Source of the DNA: Chlamydiales bacterium
GTDB lineage: Bacteria > Chlamydiota > Chlamydiia > Chlamydiales > Rhabdochlamydiaceae
Direction of reading: 5' to 3'
Assembly: GCA_016185065.1 (NCBI GenBank)
Contig: JACPOL010000010.1
Coordinates: 62,001 to 126,000, forward strand
Length of the DNA: 64,000 nt
In this document: piece by piece, positions 51,399 to 59,417 of the stretch
Layout: each line of letters starts with the position of its first letter
Numbering within the stretch: position 1 is the first letter of the stretch
Translations under genes and position numbers: made by a program
The notes under the pieces: model-generated
What the model saw: only the letters and a program-made list of their open reading frames with translations
Told to the model about the DNA's origin: nothing
Database searches by the model: none

Positions 51399-52257
51399 TT
51401 GCAACTCTCTGTGAAGGAGAGGGAGAGCTGCCCGCACCGGCGCCCGCGCCTGCGAGTAGAGCTCGTCCATAGCCTGCTAGGCCTGTGAGCTCATTCACTG
51501 CATGAATGTAGCCAGATTTATCGATCGCGGCAGTCACCCTTTTTTCAAGAGGCATCTGCGCAGCTCCGGCGTCTCTTGTTCTTGCTACCCCTTTTGTCTG
51601 CATCTTTTGTCCGAAGCGAACCAGTTTGCCCTTGATAGAATCGAAACACTCTCTGCTTGCCCGTTTTAAGATGTAGCGCGGAACGCCGGTTACAGTTGTA
51701 GAAATTGCCGATGCAAGTGCGCACCCTGCGCTTTTTAACTGGTGGCCTCCAGCTACTGCAAGCCCTTCTGCAACTTGTCTACCTTTTTTGCTGTATCCTG
51801 CTCCTGTTCCCAAGACTGTAACAAGCGCCGCAGCTTCGAGCACGGCTGTATCGGCAACTGCGAGGCCGAGCCCCACGGGTTTCACGATGCCCACATCGAC
51901 TACCCCTTCAACGAACCTAAATGCGGCTCCGCCGACCTTGCCGAGCTTTCCGCGCTTCTCTAATTTTGCCGCTGTTCTTTCTGTCCATGATTCGGCGCTT
52001 TTATTCAGTGCGGCTACAGATCTCGTGCGAAATAGTCTCTCTGGAGGCTTCTGACTCGCTACCCGTTCAGCTCGAGCTCTGATCATCTCTTCAGCGGTTC
52101 GAGAAGTCGTGCTGGAAGCTCCACTGGATACTGTGGTGAGATTCAGGCGAGGCACCTTCTCTGAAGTGGATCCAGCGCCGCCGCTGCTGCTGCCACTATC
52201 GCTAGATGGGCTTAATACTACCTCTGGAATTTTATAAACATCACTAACTGTTGTCAT
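51322..52257 (-). CDS. Putative effector with hydrophobic bilobe and low-complexity ends
   Basis: The 311-residue protein has no signal peptide. The N terminus is Ser/Gly/Thr-rich. A hydrophobic region at about residues 112-150 (GVVDVGIVKPVGLGLAVADTAV then LEAAALVTVLGTGAG) could form a helical hairpin as in Inc proteins. A basic middle (RASRECFDSIKGKLVRFGQK) and a Gly/Ala tract (LLAGAGAGAG) before a Pro/Ser tail complete it. No enzymatic motif. The promoter-side gap (52258-52390) is very AT-rich. Inclusion-membrane targeting is an inference. Confidence 0.5.
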   Translation of the reverse strand: MTTVSDVYKIPEVVLSPSSDSGSSSGGAGSTSEKVPRLNLTTVSSGASSTTSRTAEEMIRARAERVASQKPPERLFRTRSVAALNKSAESWTERTAAKLEKRGKLGKVGGAAFRFVEGVVDVGIVKPVGLGLAVADTAVLEAAALVTVLGTGAGYSKKGRQVAEGLAVAGGHQLKSAGCALASAISTTVTGVPRYILKRASRECFDSIKGKLVRFGQKMQTKGVARTRDAGAAQMPLEKRVTAAIDKSGYIHAVNELTGLAGYGRALLAGAGAGAGSSPSPSQRVATTVAPAPSPELVLEDLHNTPAQAGS

Positions 52258-52390
52258 ATAATCACCTTAATTTTATGTTTTATTATAATAAAAATTATAT
52301 TATTAATCAATAAATTAGTTTAAAAAACAAGACTTTGTAACGCTCTAATTTTCAGTGGATTAAAGAAGGCAAAAAAAGTAAAATGTCGTC

Positions 52391-54175
52391 ATGATTCAAG
52401 TCGACAATTTAAGCGTCTCCTTTGATGGAGAAACGGTGTTTGAACAGGCCTCTTTTACAATAGGCCCAGGGGAGAGGTGCGGCTTTGTAGGGCGAAATGG
52501 CTCTGGAAAGACCACTCTTTTGCGTATGCTTGTGGGTCAGGAGACCCCAGATCGAGGGAGCATCTCTCTATCTAAAGGCTACAGATTAGGCTACCTCGAT
52601 CAGCACATCCGTTTTACAGCTCCTTCTGTGATCGAAGAGGCGTGCCTAGGCCTGCCTGAAGCGGAGAGGGATAGCGTCTATAAAGCTGAAAAGATGCTTC
52701 TGGGCCTTGGCTTTAATGAGGAGCAGCTAGACCTCTCCACATCGCTTCTTTCTGGCGGCTACCAGCTTCGCCTGCACCTCGTTAAGGTCCTCCTCTCCGA
52801 ACCCGATTGCCTCCTTCTCGATGAACCTACAAACTACTTAGATATTCTCTCACTCCGCTTCCTGACCCGCTTCCTTCAGCGCTGGCAGGGAGAGCTAATC
52901 ATCATCTCGCACGATCGCGAGTTCATGGATAGCATCGCAACACACACGCTTGGTATCCACCGTAATAAGGTGCGTAAAGTCGAGGGTGGTACAACCGAAT
53001 TTTTCAACCTGATCATGATGCAGGAAGAGCAGCATGAGAAGACGCGCATGAATCAAGAGAAGAAGCGGGAGCATCTCGAATCATTTATCGAGCGTTTCGG
53101 AGCCAAAGCATCAAAGGCGACTCAAGCCCAATCGAAGCAGAAGATGCTCGATAGAATTCCCGTTTTAGAGCAGCTCAAAAACCTCTACCATCTCGATTTC
53201 AACTTCCACGAGAGCCCCTTTCACGGCAGAAAGATGATCGAAGCGAAAGATGTCAACTTTTCCTACGAGGAGAAGAAGCCCCTTATTCAAGAGCTCTCTC
53301 TTGCTGTGGAAAGGGGAGAGCGCGTTGCGATCATCGGTAAGAACGGATATGGCAAGTCGACGATCCTCCGACTGCTCATTCAAGAGCTCTCGCCAAAATC
53401 AGGCGAGGTGACACTTTCGGATCAAGCTCACATTGGCTATTTTGGACAGACGAATATCCAGAGACTTGAGGGCTCAAGAAGCATTGAAGAGGAGATCGGC
53501 TCCGCCAATTCGCGCCTCAGTTTTTCCGATGTTCGACGCATCTGCGGCCAGATGATGTTTAGCGGCGACAAGGCTAAAAAGAAGATCTCCGTCCTCTCTG
53601 GAGGAGAAAAGAGCCGTGTGCTGCTAGGAAAGATTCTCGCTAAGCCCTGCAATATCCTTCTTCTCGATGAACCGACCCACCACCTCGATATCGAATCGAT
53701 CGAAGCGCTTATCGATGCCGTTGAGGAGTTCTCTGGCGCATGCATTCTCGTCACTCACAGCGAACTGATTTTGAAGCGCCTCAATCTGCATAAGATCCTC
53801 GTCTGCCATGAGGCGAAACAGGAGCTCTTTCTGGGAACTTATGAGGAGTTCCTGGAAACAGTGGGCTGGGAAGAAGAGGGCGGGCCAGCAAAGAAGAGCA
53901 AGAAGGCTCCTCCAAAAGATGCGCGCGCATCTAATCAGCAGGAGAGAGAGAATGCAATTCGGTCTCTAAAAAAAGAGATTCAGCGCCTTGAAAAAGAGCT
54001 TTCGGATTTAGAAGCTGAGCATGCGAAAGAGCATCTTCTGGCTAGTGAAGCCTCGCAAAGGGGAGAGACGCAGAAGCTCCAAGAGCTCTTAAAGAAGAGC
54101 GGCGTCCGGGAGAAAGAGATCGCACGCCGCTACCAGAAACTCATTCAACTCACTGAGCAGCTTGAGACGAGCTAG
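52391..54175 (+). CDS. ABC-F family ATPase
   Basis: The 594-residue soluble protein has two ABC domains and no membrane part, as in ABC-F translation factors that act at the ribosomal E site. Domain 1 has GRNGSGKTT, the signature LLSGGYQLRL, DEPTNYLD and SHDREF. Domain 2 has GKNGYGKST, VLSGGEKSRVLLGK, DEPTHHLD and THSELIL. A linker lies between them at about residues 215-270 and a C-terminal coiled coil (NAIRSLKKEIQRLEKEL) ends it, as in Uup-type members. The second domain's H-loop is THSE rather than SHDR. Confidence 0.9.
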   Translation: MIQVDNLSVSFDGETVFEQASFTIGPGERCGFVGRNGSGKTTLLRMLVGQETPDRGSISLSKGYRLGYLDQHIRFTAPSVIEEACLGLPEAERDSVYKAEKMLLGLGFNEEQLDLSTSLLSGGYQLRLHLVKVLLSEPDCLLLDEPTNYLDILSLRFLTRFLQRWQGELIIISHDREFMDSIATHTLGIHRNKVRKVEGGTTEFFNLIMMQEEQHEKTRMNQEKKREHLESFIERFGAKASKATQAQSKQKMLDRIPVLEQLKNLYHLDFNFHESPFHGRKMIEAKDVNFSYEEKKPLIQELSLAVERGERVAIIGKNGYGKSTILRLLIQELSPKSGEVTLSDQAHIGYFGQTNIQRLEGSRSIEEEIGSANSRLSFSDVRRICGQMMFSGDKAKKKISVLSGGEKSRVLLGKILAKPCNILLLDEPTHHLDIESIEALIDAVEEFSGACILVTHSELILKRLNLHKILVCHEAKQELFLGTYEEFLETVGWEEEGGPAKKSKKAPPKDARASNQQERENAIRSLKKEIQRLEKELSDLEAEHAKEHLLASEASQRGETQKLQELLKKSGVREKEIARRYQKLIQLTEQLETS

Positions 54176-54780
54176 CCGTCGAGAGAAAACTCATCAACAC
54201 TAGCTGCAGAACCTGCACTACCTGCGCCAGCACCAGCGGATGCTGTAGTTTTTGCAGCCTCGAGCTTTTCTTGAAGCTTTCTCTGCTCAGCGATAAAGCG
54301 CACATGGGATTCGGCTGACGAGAAGACAGATCTACCAGCTTGGATATTTTCATGCAGAGGAGCTGCAAGCGCAGCGGCTTTAGCTTGAGCGCTCTCTTCT
54401 AATACCGCTAGAAGCGCGGAAGGGGGAGCGGCTGAGATGGTCGAGTGGGAGTAGACTTGCCGTTGAGTAATCGATATTGATATTGCAGGCCCCTCTTCTT
54501 CCTTTTTTTCTTCTTTAACTTCTTGTGCTATAGAGCCTGGAGCCGCAGCTTGTGTCCCCATTTCAACTTGAACATAAGAGGGATCAGAAAAGCCTGGAAT
54601 CTGATCTCCAGAAGGCTTACTTGCTGGCAAGGAAGGGATTGAAGGCATAGCTCTTTCATCACTTCTTATCGTAGCTCCTCTTGGCGCAGCAGGAGTCTGC
54701 GGCGGCAGCTGCTCCACAGGTTTTGAAGATGAACAGCAGGAAGAAAAACATGAAGATAGGCAAGACAAGATACAGCTCAT
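54172..54780 (-). CDS. Hypothetical protein with N-terminal cysteine cluster
   Basis: I start this at ATG 54780, giving 202 residues and an N terminus MSCILSCLSSCFSSCCSSSK with cysteines at 3, 7, 11, 15 and 16. The pattern is not a signal peptide or a lipobox; it resembles S-palmitoylation clusters of eukaryotic membrane-anchored proteins. The middle is Pro/Ser-rich, and the C-terminal part is a helical Ala/Glu/Lys-rich stretch (AEQRKLQEKLEAAK) with an AGAGAG tract. There is no known domain. It ends four bases inside the ABC-F gene. Candidate effector; inference only. Confidence 0.5.
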   Translation of the reverse strand: MSCILSCLSSCFSSCCSSSKPVEQLPPQTPAAPRGATIRSDERAMPSIPSLPASKPSGDQIPGFSDPSYVQVEMGTQAAAPGSIAQEVKEEKKEEEGPAISISITQRQVYSHSTISAAPPSALLAVLEESAQAKAAALAAPLHENIQAGRSVFSSAESHVRFIAEQRKLQEKLEAAKTTASAGAGAGSAGSAASVDEFSLDG

Positions 54781-54846
54781 AAGATAACACCTCTTAGTTT
54801 GTTTTGAGTACAATATTGTTAATTAAAAATAAAATTAACAGTCATT

Positions 54847-55527
54847 ATGACATCTATTGCTGCATCTCCTCCTGTATCCACTGCTGGTAAAGGAGTTAAG
54901 CGAAAAAGAGAGGAAGAGGATGAAGGCTCCATGCCCTCCGCAAAGAGAGGCAGAGTCGAGGTGCGTCCGCTCTCTACAAAGAGTAAGAAAGAAACCCCAG
55001 AGCTTCTTTTAAAAACCTTTAAAACCTCTGCCACTGCTTCAAGGCTTTTTGAGGTCGCCTCTATGGTTCAAAAGAGGATCTCCTCTCTTCCGCTTATGGT
55101 CGAATTTATCCCCGATGGAGAGTTTCCATTCAGTGGAAGATACACTTTTAGCACGGGAACGATCGGGATTCTATCTTCAGAATCATTCGAGATGAAGCTT
55201 GGAGTTCTGCTTTTTGAGCTCGTCAATGTCTGCCAAAGAAGAGAGATTGAAGCACTCTATAACGAGATTGATCAGGGGCTGATCCTCGATGGCACTGCAT
55301 TCGCGATGAAGGTAGAAGCTATCGAATATAATAATATCAAAATTGCTGCGGCTATTACTGAGATGTGCCGAAAAGAGGGGCTCTCGATTGGCTGGCTCTT
55401 TGGTGAGGAGCTCGTTCCGTTCGAAGAGCACTGGAAGACACAATGTGCTTCTGGCCATGCTCAGCTCTATATCGATATGTTTAACCGGCATCTAGCAGCT
55501 CAAAAGGCGGCTATCGAACCCGCTTGA
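54847..55527 (+). CDS. Hypothetical protein with bipartite NLS-like motif
   Basis: The 226-residue protein has no signal peptide. Residues 15-36 contain KGVKRKR, an acidic spacer and KRGR, the pattern of a bipartite nuclear-localisation signal. The domain from about residue 55 has LMVEFIPDGEF, TGTIGILSSESFEMKLGVLLFELVN and AFAMKVEAIEYNNIKIAA. The stretch LLFELVN recalls the HExxH helix of zinc peptidases, but the metal-binding histidines are missing. So it is either a catalytically dead relative or unrelated. It is divergent from the Cys-rich protein. Nuclear targeting in a host is inference. Confidence 0.55.
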   Translation: MTSIAASPPVSTAGKGVKRKREEEDEGSMPSAKRGRVEVRPLSTKSKKETPELLLKTFKTSATASRLFEVASMVQKRISSLPLMVEFIPDGEFPFSGRYTFSTGTIGILSSESFEMKLGVLLFELVNVCQRREIEALYNEIDQGLILDGTAFAMKVEAIEYNNIKIAAAITEMCRKEGLSIGWLFGEELVPFEEHWKTQCASGHAQLYIDMFNRHLAAQKAAIEPA

Positions 55528-56914
55528 AGTCGACGGTGTCAGCAGTGTTTAGCTCGCGCAGGCGCGATTCAATGTAAGCGATCTGCTTGGTTCCCTCTTC
55601 TTGACGCACCAGCTTTCCATTTTTATCTAAGATCACAAGGCTTGGAATCGCCATGATCTGGTAGCGGGAGTTGATGTCGTGCGCATCTAGAACGTTTACC
55701 TTTAAAAAGCGGACTTTTGTCCCATACGCTTTAGCCCATTTTTCATAGACCTGTCCGAATGTGCGGCAGGGAATGCAGCGAGGGGAGAAGAAGTAGACAA
55801 AAACAGTAGTTCCCGCTTTGTCTATCTCTTCCTGAAACTGTTTGGAAGATTTAACAAAAACAATGTCCGATTCTGGGGAGGCGATCTCTTCAGCTCCTTT
55901 GCGCATTGGAGAGTAGCGCGTCAGCCATTTTTGCGCTTGCAAGGCAGCTTTTGCGCCATCGCCTGCGGCTGTGACTGCTTGCTTGAACTCGCGATCTACG
56001 ACATCGCCTAAGGCGAATATACCATCAACAGAGGTCTGCTGGTGCTGTTTTAGCTGGATGTAACCCTGTGGATCGAGGGCGAGCTGATCTGTAAAGAGAG
56101 AAGTATTTGGCTGAGAACCAATAGCTAGAAAGAGTGCGTCGACGGGTAGATCTACTTTCTCTTTTCCATCTTTTTGTAAAGTAAGCGAGGTCACTCTTTC
56201 TCCGTTGCCTTTCACCTCTTCCACTGTTGTCTTCATAAGAAGCTCAATGTTTGGACGAGCCAGGATTTCGCGCTTTCTCTGCTCTTCAACAGTCTTGAAC
56301 TGCTCTTTGCGGACGATGAGGTAGACCTTTTTGGCAATATTGGAAAGATAGTGCGCTTCAGTCAGAGCGCTATCGCCTCCACCTACAATTGCCACAACCT
56401 TGTCTTTGTAAAAGCCGCCATCGCATACTGCGCAGTTGTAGACGCCTTTAAGCCAGTAAGTTTTTTCGCCACTCACCCCAAGCATGTTCGGCACTGCGCC
56501 AAGAGCGATAATCGCTGCCTGAGCGTGGATCCTTTTAATCTCGCCGCTTGGATCTCTTGTTGTAATCGTAAAGGGTCGCTTCGAGAAGTCGACGTGGATC
56601 ACCTCGTCACCGCGCAGCTCCGCGCCATTTGTCTCTGCTTGGACCTGCATCTTTTCAACGAGATCTAAACCCGAGATATCGAGCTCTCCTGGCCAGTTCT
56701 GAACAGAGTGCGACTGTACCAGCGCGCCTCCAGGAAGTGGGCCAGTGAGCACAAGTGGAGGAATTCCGGCACGTGCGAGATAGGTAGCCGAGGTGAGTGC
56801 GCCCACTCCACCGCCAAGAACTACAACTGCACGCTCTTCAGATTTTTCTTCTGCATGCACATTTTGCAAGAGCGCGAGGCAGCTAAGAGTTAGAAGGCTC
56901 AAGAATTTTTTCAT
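55511..56914 (-). CDS. Exported thioredoxin reductase-thioredoxin fusion
   Basis: The 467-residue product begins with a signal peptide (MKKFLSLLTLSCLALLQNVHA). A thioredoxin reductase part follows: FAD loop VVLGGGVGALTSATYLAR, redox pair C161-A-V-C164, NADPH loop VAIVGGGDSALTEA and FALGDV. A C-terminal thioredoxin-like domain has C380-I-P-C383 instead of CGPC and the cis-proline in MAIPSLVI. Fusion of both partners is known; a signal peptide on a FAD/NADPH enzyme is not usual. I start at ATG 56914. ATG 56926 (MERVMKK) is an alternative. Its end overlaps the convergent NLS gene by 17 bases. Confidence 0.8.
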   Translation of the reverse strand: MKKFLSLLTLSCLALLQNVHAEEKSEERAVVVLGGGVGALTSATYLARAGIPPLVLTGPLPGGALVQSHSVQNWPGELDISGLDLVEKMQVQAETNGAELRGDEVIHVDFSKRPFTITTRDPSGEIKRIHAQAAIIALGAVPNMLGVSGEKTYWLKGVYNCAVCDGGFYKDKVVAIVGGGDSALTEAHYLSNIAKKVYLIVRKEQFKTVEEQRKREILARPNIELLMKTTVEEVKGNGERVTSLTLQKDGKEKVDLPVDALFLAIGSQPNTSLFTDQLALDPQGYIQLKQHQQTSVDGIFALGDVVDREFKQAVTAAGDGAKAALQAQKWLTRYSPMRKGAEEIASPESDIVFVKSSKQFQEEIDKAGTTVFVYFFSPRCIPCRTFGQVYEKWAKAYGTKVRFLKVNVLDAHDINSRYQIMAIPSLVILDKNGKLVRQEEGTKQIAYIESRLRELNTADTVDFKRVR

Positions 56915-57069
56915 GACTCTCTCCATTGAAAGATCGGTAAATACACATTCTAACCCTTTTCCTTTTTCACAAACAGTATTGAATAAAATTTTTAATAATG
57001 AGAGTGTGTGCACATGAACAAGAGTTTCCCTATCCGAGGCTCTTAGATAAAACAAAAAACGGAGTGAAC

Positions 57070-57357
57070 ATGGCTAAGAAAGCAAAGAAGAAAAGAGCGC
57101 CAGCAAAGCGTAAAAAAACTGCAAGAAAAGCAGTTAGAAGAACAGTAAAACGCGCAAAGAAACGCGCTACAAAAAGAAGACCAGCGAGAAAAGCTGCAAA
57201 GCGCCGCGTTGCGAAGAGAAAGCCAGCTAAAAGAGCTGCAAAAAGAAAAGTTGCTAAGAAGAAAACTGCTAGAAGAAAAGCAAGACCTGCTGTGAAAGTG
57301 ATGAAACAGAGCGCAACAGGTGGAGAGATGATGGGCTCGAGCGGAATTGCCGTTTAA
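57070..57357 (+). CDS. hctB: Histone H1-like protein Hc2
   Basis: The 95-residue protein is almost entirely Lys, Arg and Ala: KKAKKKRAPAKRKKTARKAV and similar pentad repeats (AKRRVAKRKP). It has the low-complexity composition of chlamydial Hc2, which condenses DNA in the infectious elementary body. It is shorter than the C. trachomatis form, within the known variation in this repeat protein. The C-terminal KVMKQSATGGEMMGSSGIAV is not repetitive. The ATG at 57070 has GGAG before it. Confidence 0.9.
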   Translation: MAKKAKKKRAPAKRKKTARKAVRRTVKRAKKRATKRRPARKAAKRRVAKRKPAKRAAKRKVAKKKTARRKARPAVKVMKQSATGGEMMGSSGIAV

Positions 57358-58178
57358 GCTCTTTTGCGTAACTTGAGAAGAGGCGGAGAGATCCGCCTCT
57401 TTTCTTTTTTCACTAATAGCTGCTTGCAGCTCCACTCTCCTTGTTCAATTACTCCCTTTAAAAAGAATTCGATCCAGCCTCTCCAGTCTTTATTTTCAGA
57501 AACGGAGTAGAGAGTTTTAAAATAGGTAATGCGATTCATTTTTATGTAACGGCTCATGAAAAAAAGAGGCGAGGAGAGAAGCTTTTTCTTGTAGAAGAGA
57601 AGTGGAATGAGCACTCGAGCAACTCGCCCATTTCCATCCATGAAGGGGTGGACGATGAGAAGTTGCGCAGTAAAGATGGCGATCTGCAGGAGCTTATCAT
57701 CCTTGGATATGCGCAGATAGTGGATCAGATTTTTCATCGAGGGAAGCAGGAGGTCGGGAGAGGGGGGTAAAAAGTAGGCGCTCTCGATTGTTTTACCGAT
57801 AGGCCCGATCCAGTTCTGACGCGTGCGAAAGCGTCCGATATCGCGCGGCTCTCCGAGATCTTTTTTTACAATTCCGTGAATCTCACGCATGAGAGTTAGC
57901 GAGATCGTTCTGTGGCTGATCTGACGCATCGCTCTCGACAGAGCTTTTTCATAACTCTTCAACTGCATGACTTTTTTTTGGGCCGCATGTGAGTGGATGC
58001 TACCCAGCGCCTCCTCTCTAACGAGATGTGAGAGGATAATTTTTTTCGCCTCAGGAGTAGCAGAGAGAGCTTCGAACTTTCCAAGCGTAAGATAGGCCTC
58101 ACCTAGGAGCTTATCCAGCCCCTTCCACTCAATCTTCCGCCGGAGCGGCAGCTTTTCTGGCCTGTTTGGTCTGATCAT
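57354..58178 (-). CDS. Fic-domain protein (predicted AMPylase) lacking the inhibitory motif
   Basis: Fic enzymes transfer AMP, or another nucleotide phosphate group, to protein hydroxyls. The 274-residue product has the full active-site motif HPFMDGNGRVAR at 177-188 with the catalytic His. In related proteins an N-terminal helix with (S/T)xxxE(G/N) blocks the active site. Here the corresponding segment is REEALGSIHSHAA (54-66), where SxIEGx is replaced by SIHSHA and the glutamate is lost. The enzyme may therefore be unrestrained or controlled by another partner. There is no signal peptide. It ends four bases inside hctB. Effector or housekeeping role is open. Confidence 0.85.
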   Translation of the reverse strand: MIRPNRPEKLPLRRKIEWKGLDKLLGEAYLTLGKFEALSATPEAKKIILSHLVREEALGSIHSHAAQKKVMQLKSYEKALSRAMRQISHRTISLTLMREIHGIVKKDLGEPRDIGRFRTRQNWIGPIGKTIESAYFLPPSPDLLLPSMKNLIHYLRISKDDKLLQIAIFTAQLLIVHPFMDGNGRVARVLIPLLFYKKKLLSSPLFFMSRYIKMNRITYFKTLYSVSENKDWRGWIEFFLKGVIEQGEWSCKQLLVKKEKRRISPPLLKLRKRA

Positions 58179-58228
58179 ATTTCTGAGACATACTCTTTTT
58201 TCTCAGATTCTGCAAGACTGCAGAAAAA

Positions 58229-58324
58229 GACCTCTTTCGAAATTCGCTTTGCTTGGAAAAATTTTGCGGCAAAAATGCCAAAAAGGCCAATTTTAACAAG
58301 CAAATGGAGTTTCGAAAGAGGTCT
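58229..58324. repeat. Palindromic element with 15-base perfect arms
   Basis: AGACCTCTTTCGAAA (58229-58243) is the exact complement of 58310-58324. The pairing continues with a TTTGCTTG / CAAGCAAA stem and an AT-rich stretch to an apex GGCA-AAAA-TGCC. The 96-base unit folds into one long hairpin between the divergent Fic and EamA genes, with no gene ending here. The right arm is repeated exactly at 274-288. Confidence 0.75.
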
Positions 58325-58342
58325 AAAGGAAGAGTATTCAAA

Positions 58343-59242
58343 ATGCGGCCTAAAACTGATCTTCGCTTTGCAATACCTTGTGTGCTGATCGCCTCGTTTT
58401 TTAGTGCAGCAACAGGAGCTGTGGCTAAATACGCCTCTCCGACCTTATCGATCGAGCTGATGGTCTTTGGAAGGATGCTGCTTTCGCTTATTGTCATAGG
58501 TCTATGGATCGAATTTTCAAGGCCTGTGAGCTGGAAGGAGAAGCTCAAGACGCGCGAGTGGCCTGTTCATACGGTGCGAGGGATCTTTGGGTTAGGGAGC
58601 GTCTTTTTCTACTACTACTCGCTGAAACACCTCTTCTTAACGGATGCAACGCTGCTCTTCAATGTCATGCCTATTTTTGTTCCCTTCGTCGCTTTTGTTT
58701 GGAGACGTATTCCGATGCCGCACCAGATCTTCTGGGGGATTGGAGTTGCATTTATCGGTTTGATCATTGTGTTAAAGCCTGGAGTTGGCGTTTTCCAGCC
58801 AGCTGCGGGATATGCGCTCCTTGCGGGTCTCTGCGGAGCTGTCGCCTCCGTTGCGCTGCGTTTTGCTCACTACACTGAGCCGTTTGAGCGCACACTCTTT
58901 TACTTCTTTCTAGTGGGTGCAATTGGCAGTGGAATCGGAGTCTTTTTGAATGCAGAGGCTAACTGGAAGGCTCTAGATCTGCAAGCTCTCTGGTATCTAG
59001 CACTTATCGGACTTTTTGGCGTCGCCTTCCAGATTCTCTACACGCTTGCAAGCAAGCATGCGCCTGTTCGACTGATTAGCGTCTTTCTCTATGCGGGTGT
59101 GATTTTTAGTATGATCTTCGACTGGTGGCTCTGGGGCAACCCTCTTTCTCTCTCGACGTTTGCAGGCTTTGCTCTGATCGTGCTAGGAGCCTGGCTCATG
59201 GTCTACCTCTTCCCCAAAGATCCCGATCCCGAAAAAAAATAG
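58343..59242 (+). CDS. EamA-family (DMT superfamily) transporter
   Basis: The 299-residue protein has ten predicted membrane helices in two EamA repeats; the first begins AIPCVLIASFFSAATGAVAK and the second repeat near residue 155 (PAAGYALLAGLCGAVASVAL). Characteristic are GxxxxxxYxxxK-like spacing (FYYYSLKHLFLTDATLL) and LVxxGxxLxxxxxx-like last helix (FALIVLGAWLMVYLF). Members export or import metabolites; in Chlamydiae several carry nucleotides or amino acid-like molecules, so the substrate is open. I start at ATG 58343, preceded by GGAAGAG. The longer frame would include the palindromic element. Confidence 0.88.
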   Translation: MRPKTDLRFAIPCVLIASFFSAATGAVAKYASPTLSIELMVFGRMLLSLIVIGLWIEFSRPVSWKEKLKTREWPVHTVRGIFGLGSVFFYYYSLKHLFLTDATLLFNVMPIFVPFVAFVWRRIPMPHQIFWGIGVAFIGLIIVLKPGVGVFQPAAGYALLAGLCGAVASVALRFAHYTEPFERTLFYFFLVGAIGSGIGVFLNAEANWKALDLQALWYLALIGLFGVAFQILYTLASKHAPVRLISVFLYAGVIFSMIFDWWLWGNPLSLSTFAGFALIVLGAWLMVYLFPKDPDPEKK

Positions 59243-59250
59243 AAGAGAGG

Positions 59251-59371
59251 ATCGGGCGCGGGCACGCACACGGGCACGTTCACGAAAGAGAGAAGAACGG
59301 GAAGAGGGAGAGGGAGGGGTTCTTTTTTTCCCTCCTTCGTGAACGTGCCCGTGTGCGTGCCCGCGCCCGAT
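59251..59371. repeat. 36-bp perfect inverted repeat with 49-base centre
   Basis: Bases 59251-59286 and 59336-59371 are exact reverse complements over 36 positions, very G+C-rich (two CGGGCACG units in each arm). The centre is purine-rich then pyrimidine-rich and contains GGAGGG/CCCTCC. A second, alternative pairing links AGAAGAACGGG (59291-59301) with CCCGTTCTTCT (59399-59409). It sits between the convergent eamA and dnaJ genes, where it can act as a bidirectional terminator, though it is far longer than needed. Confidence 0.9.
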
Positions 59372-59417
59372 TCTTTTTCTATCTGTGTCGTAAACGCGCC
59401 CGTTCTTCTGCCCCTTC

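Noticed and set aside
54847..55527. Zinc metalloprotease
   Set aside because: The LLFELVN helix lacks both histidines of HExxH, so a protease function cannot be claimed.
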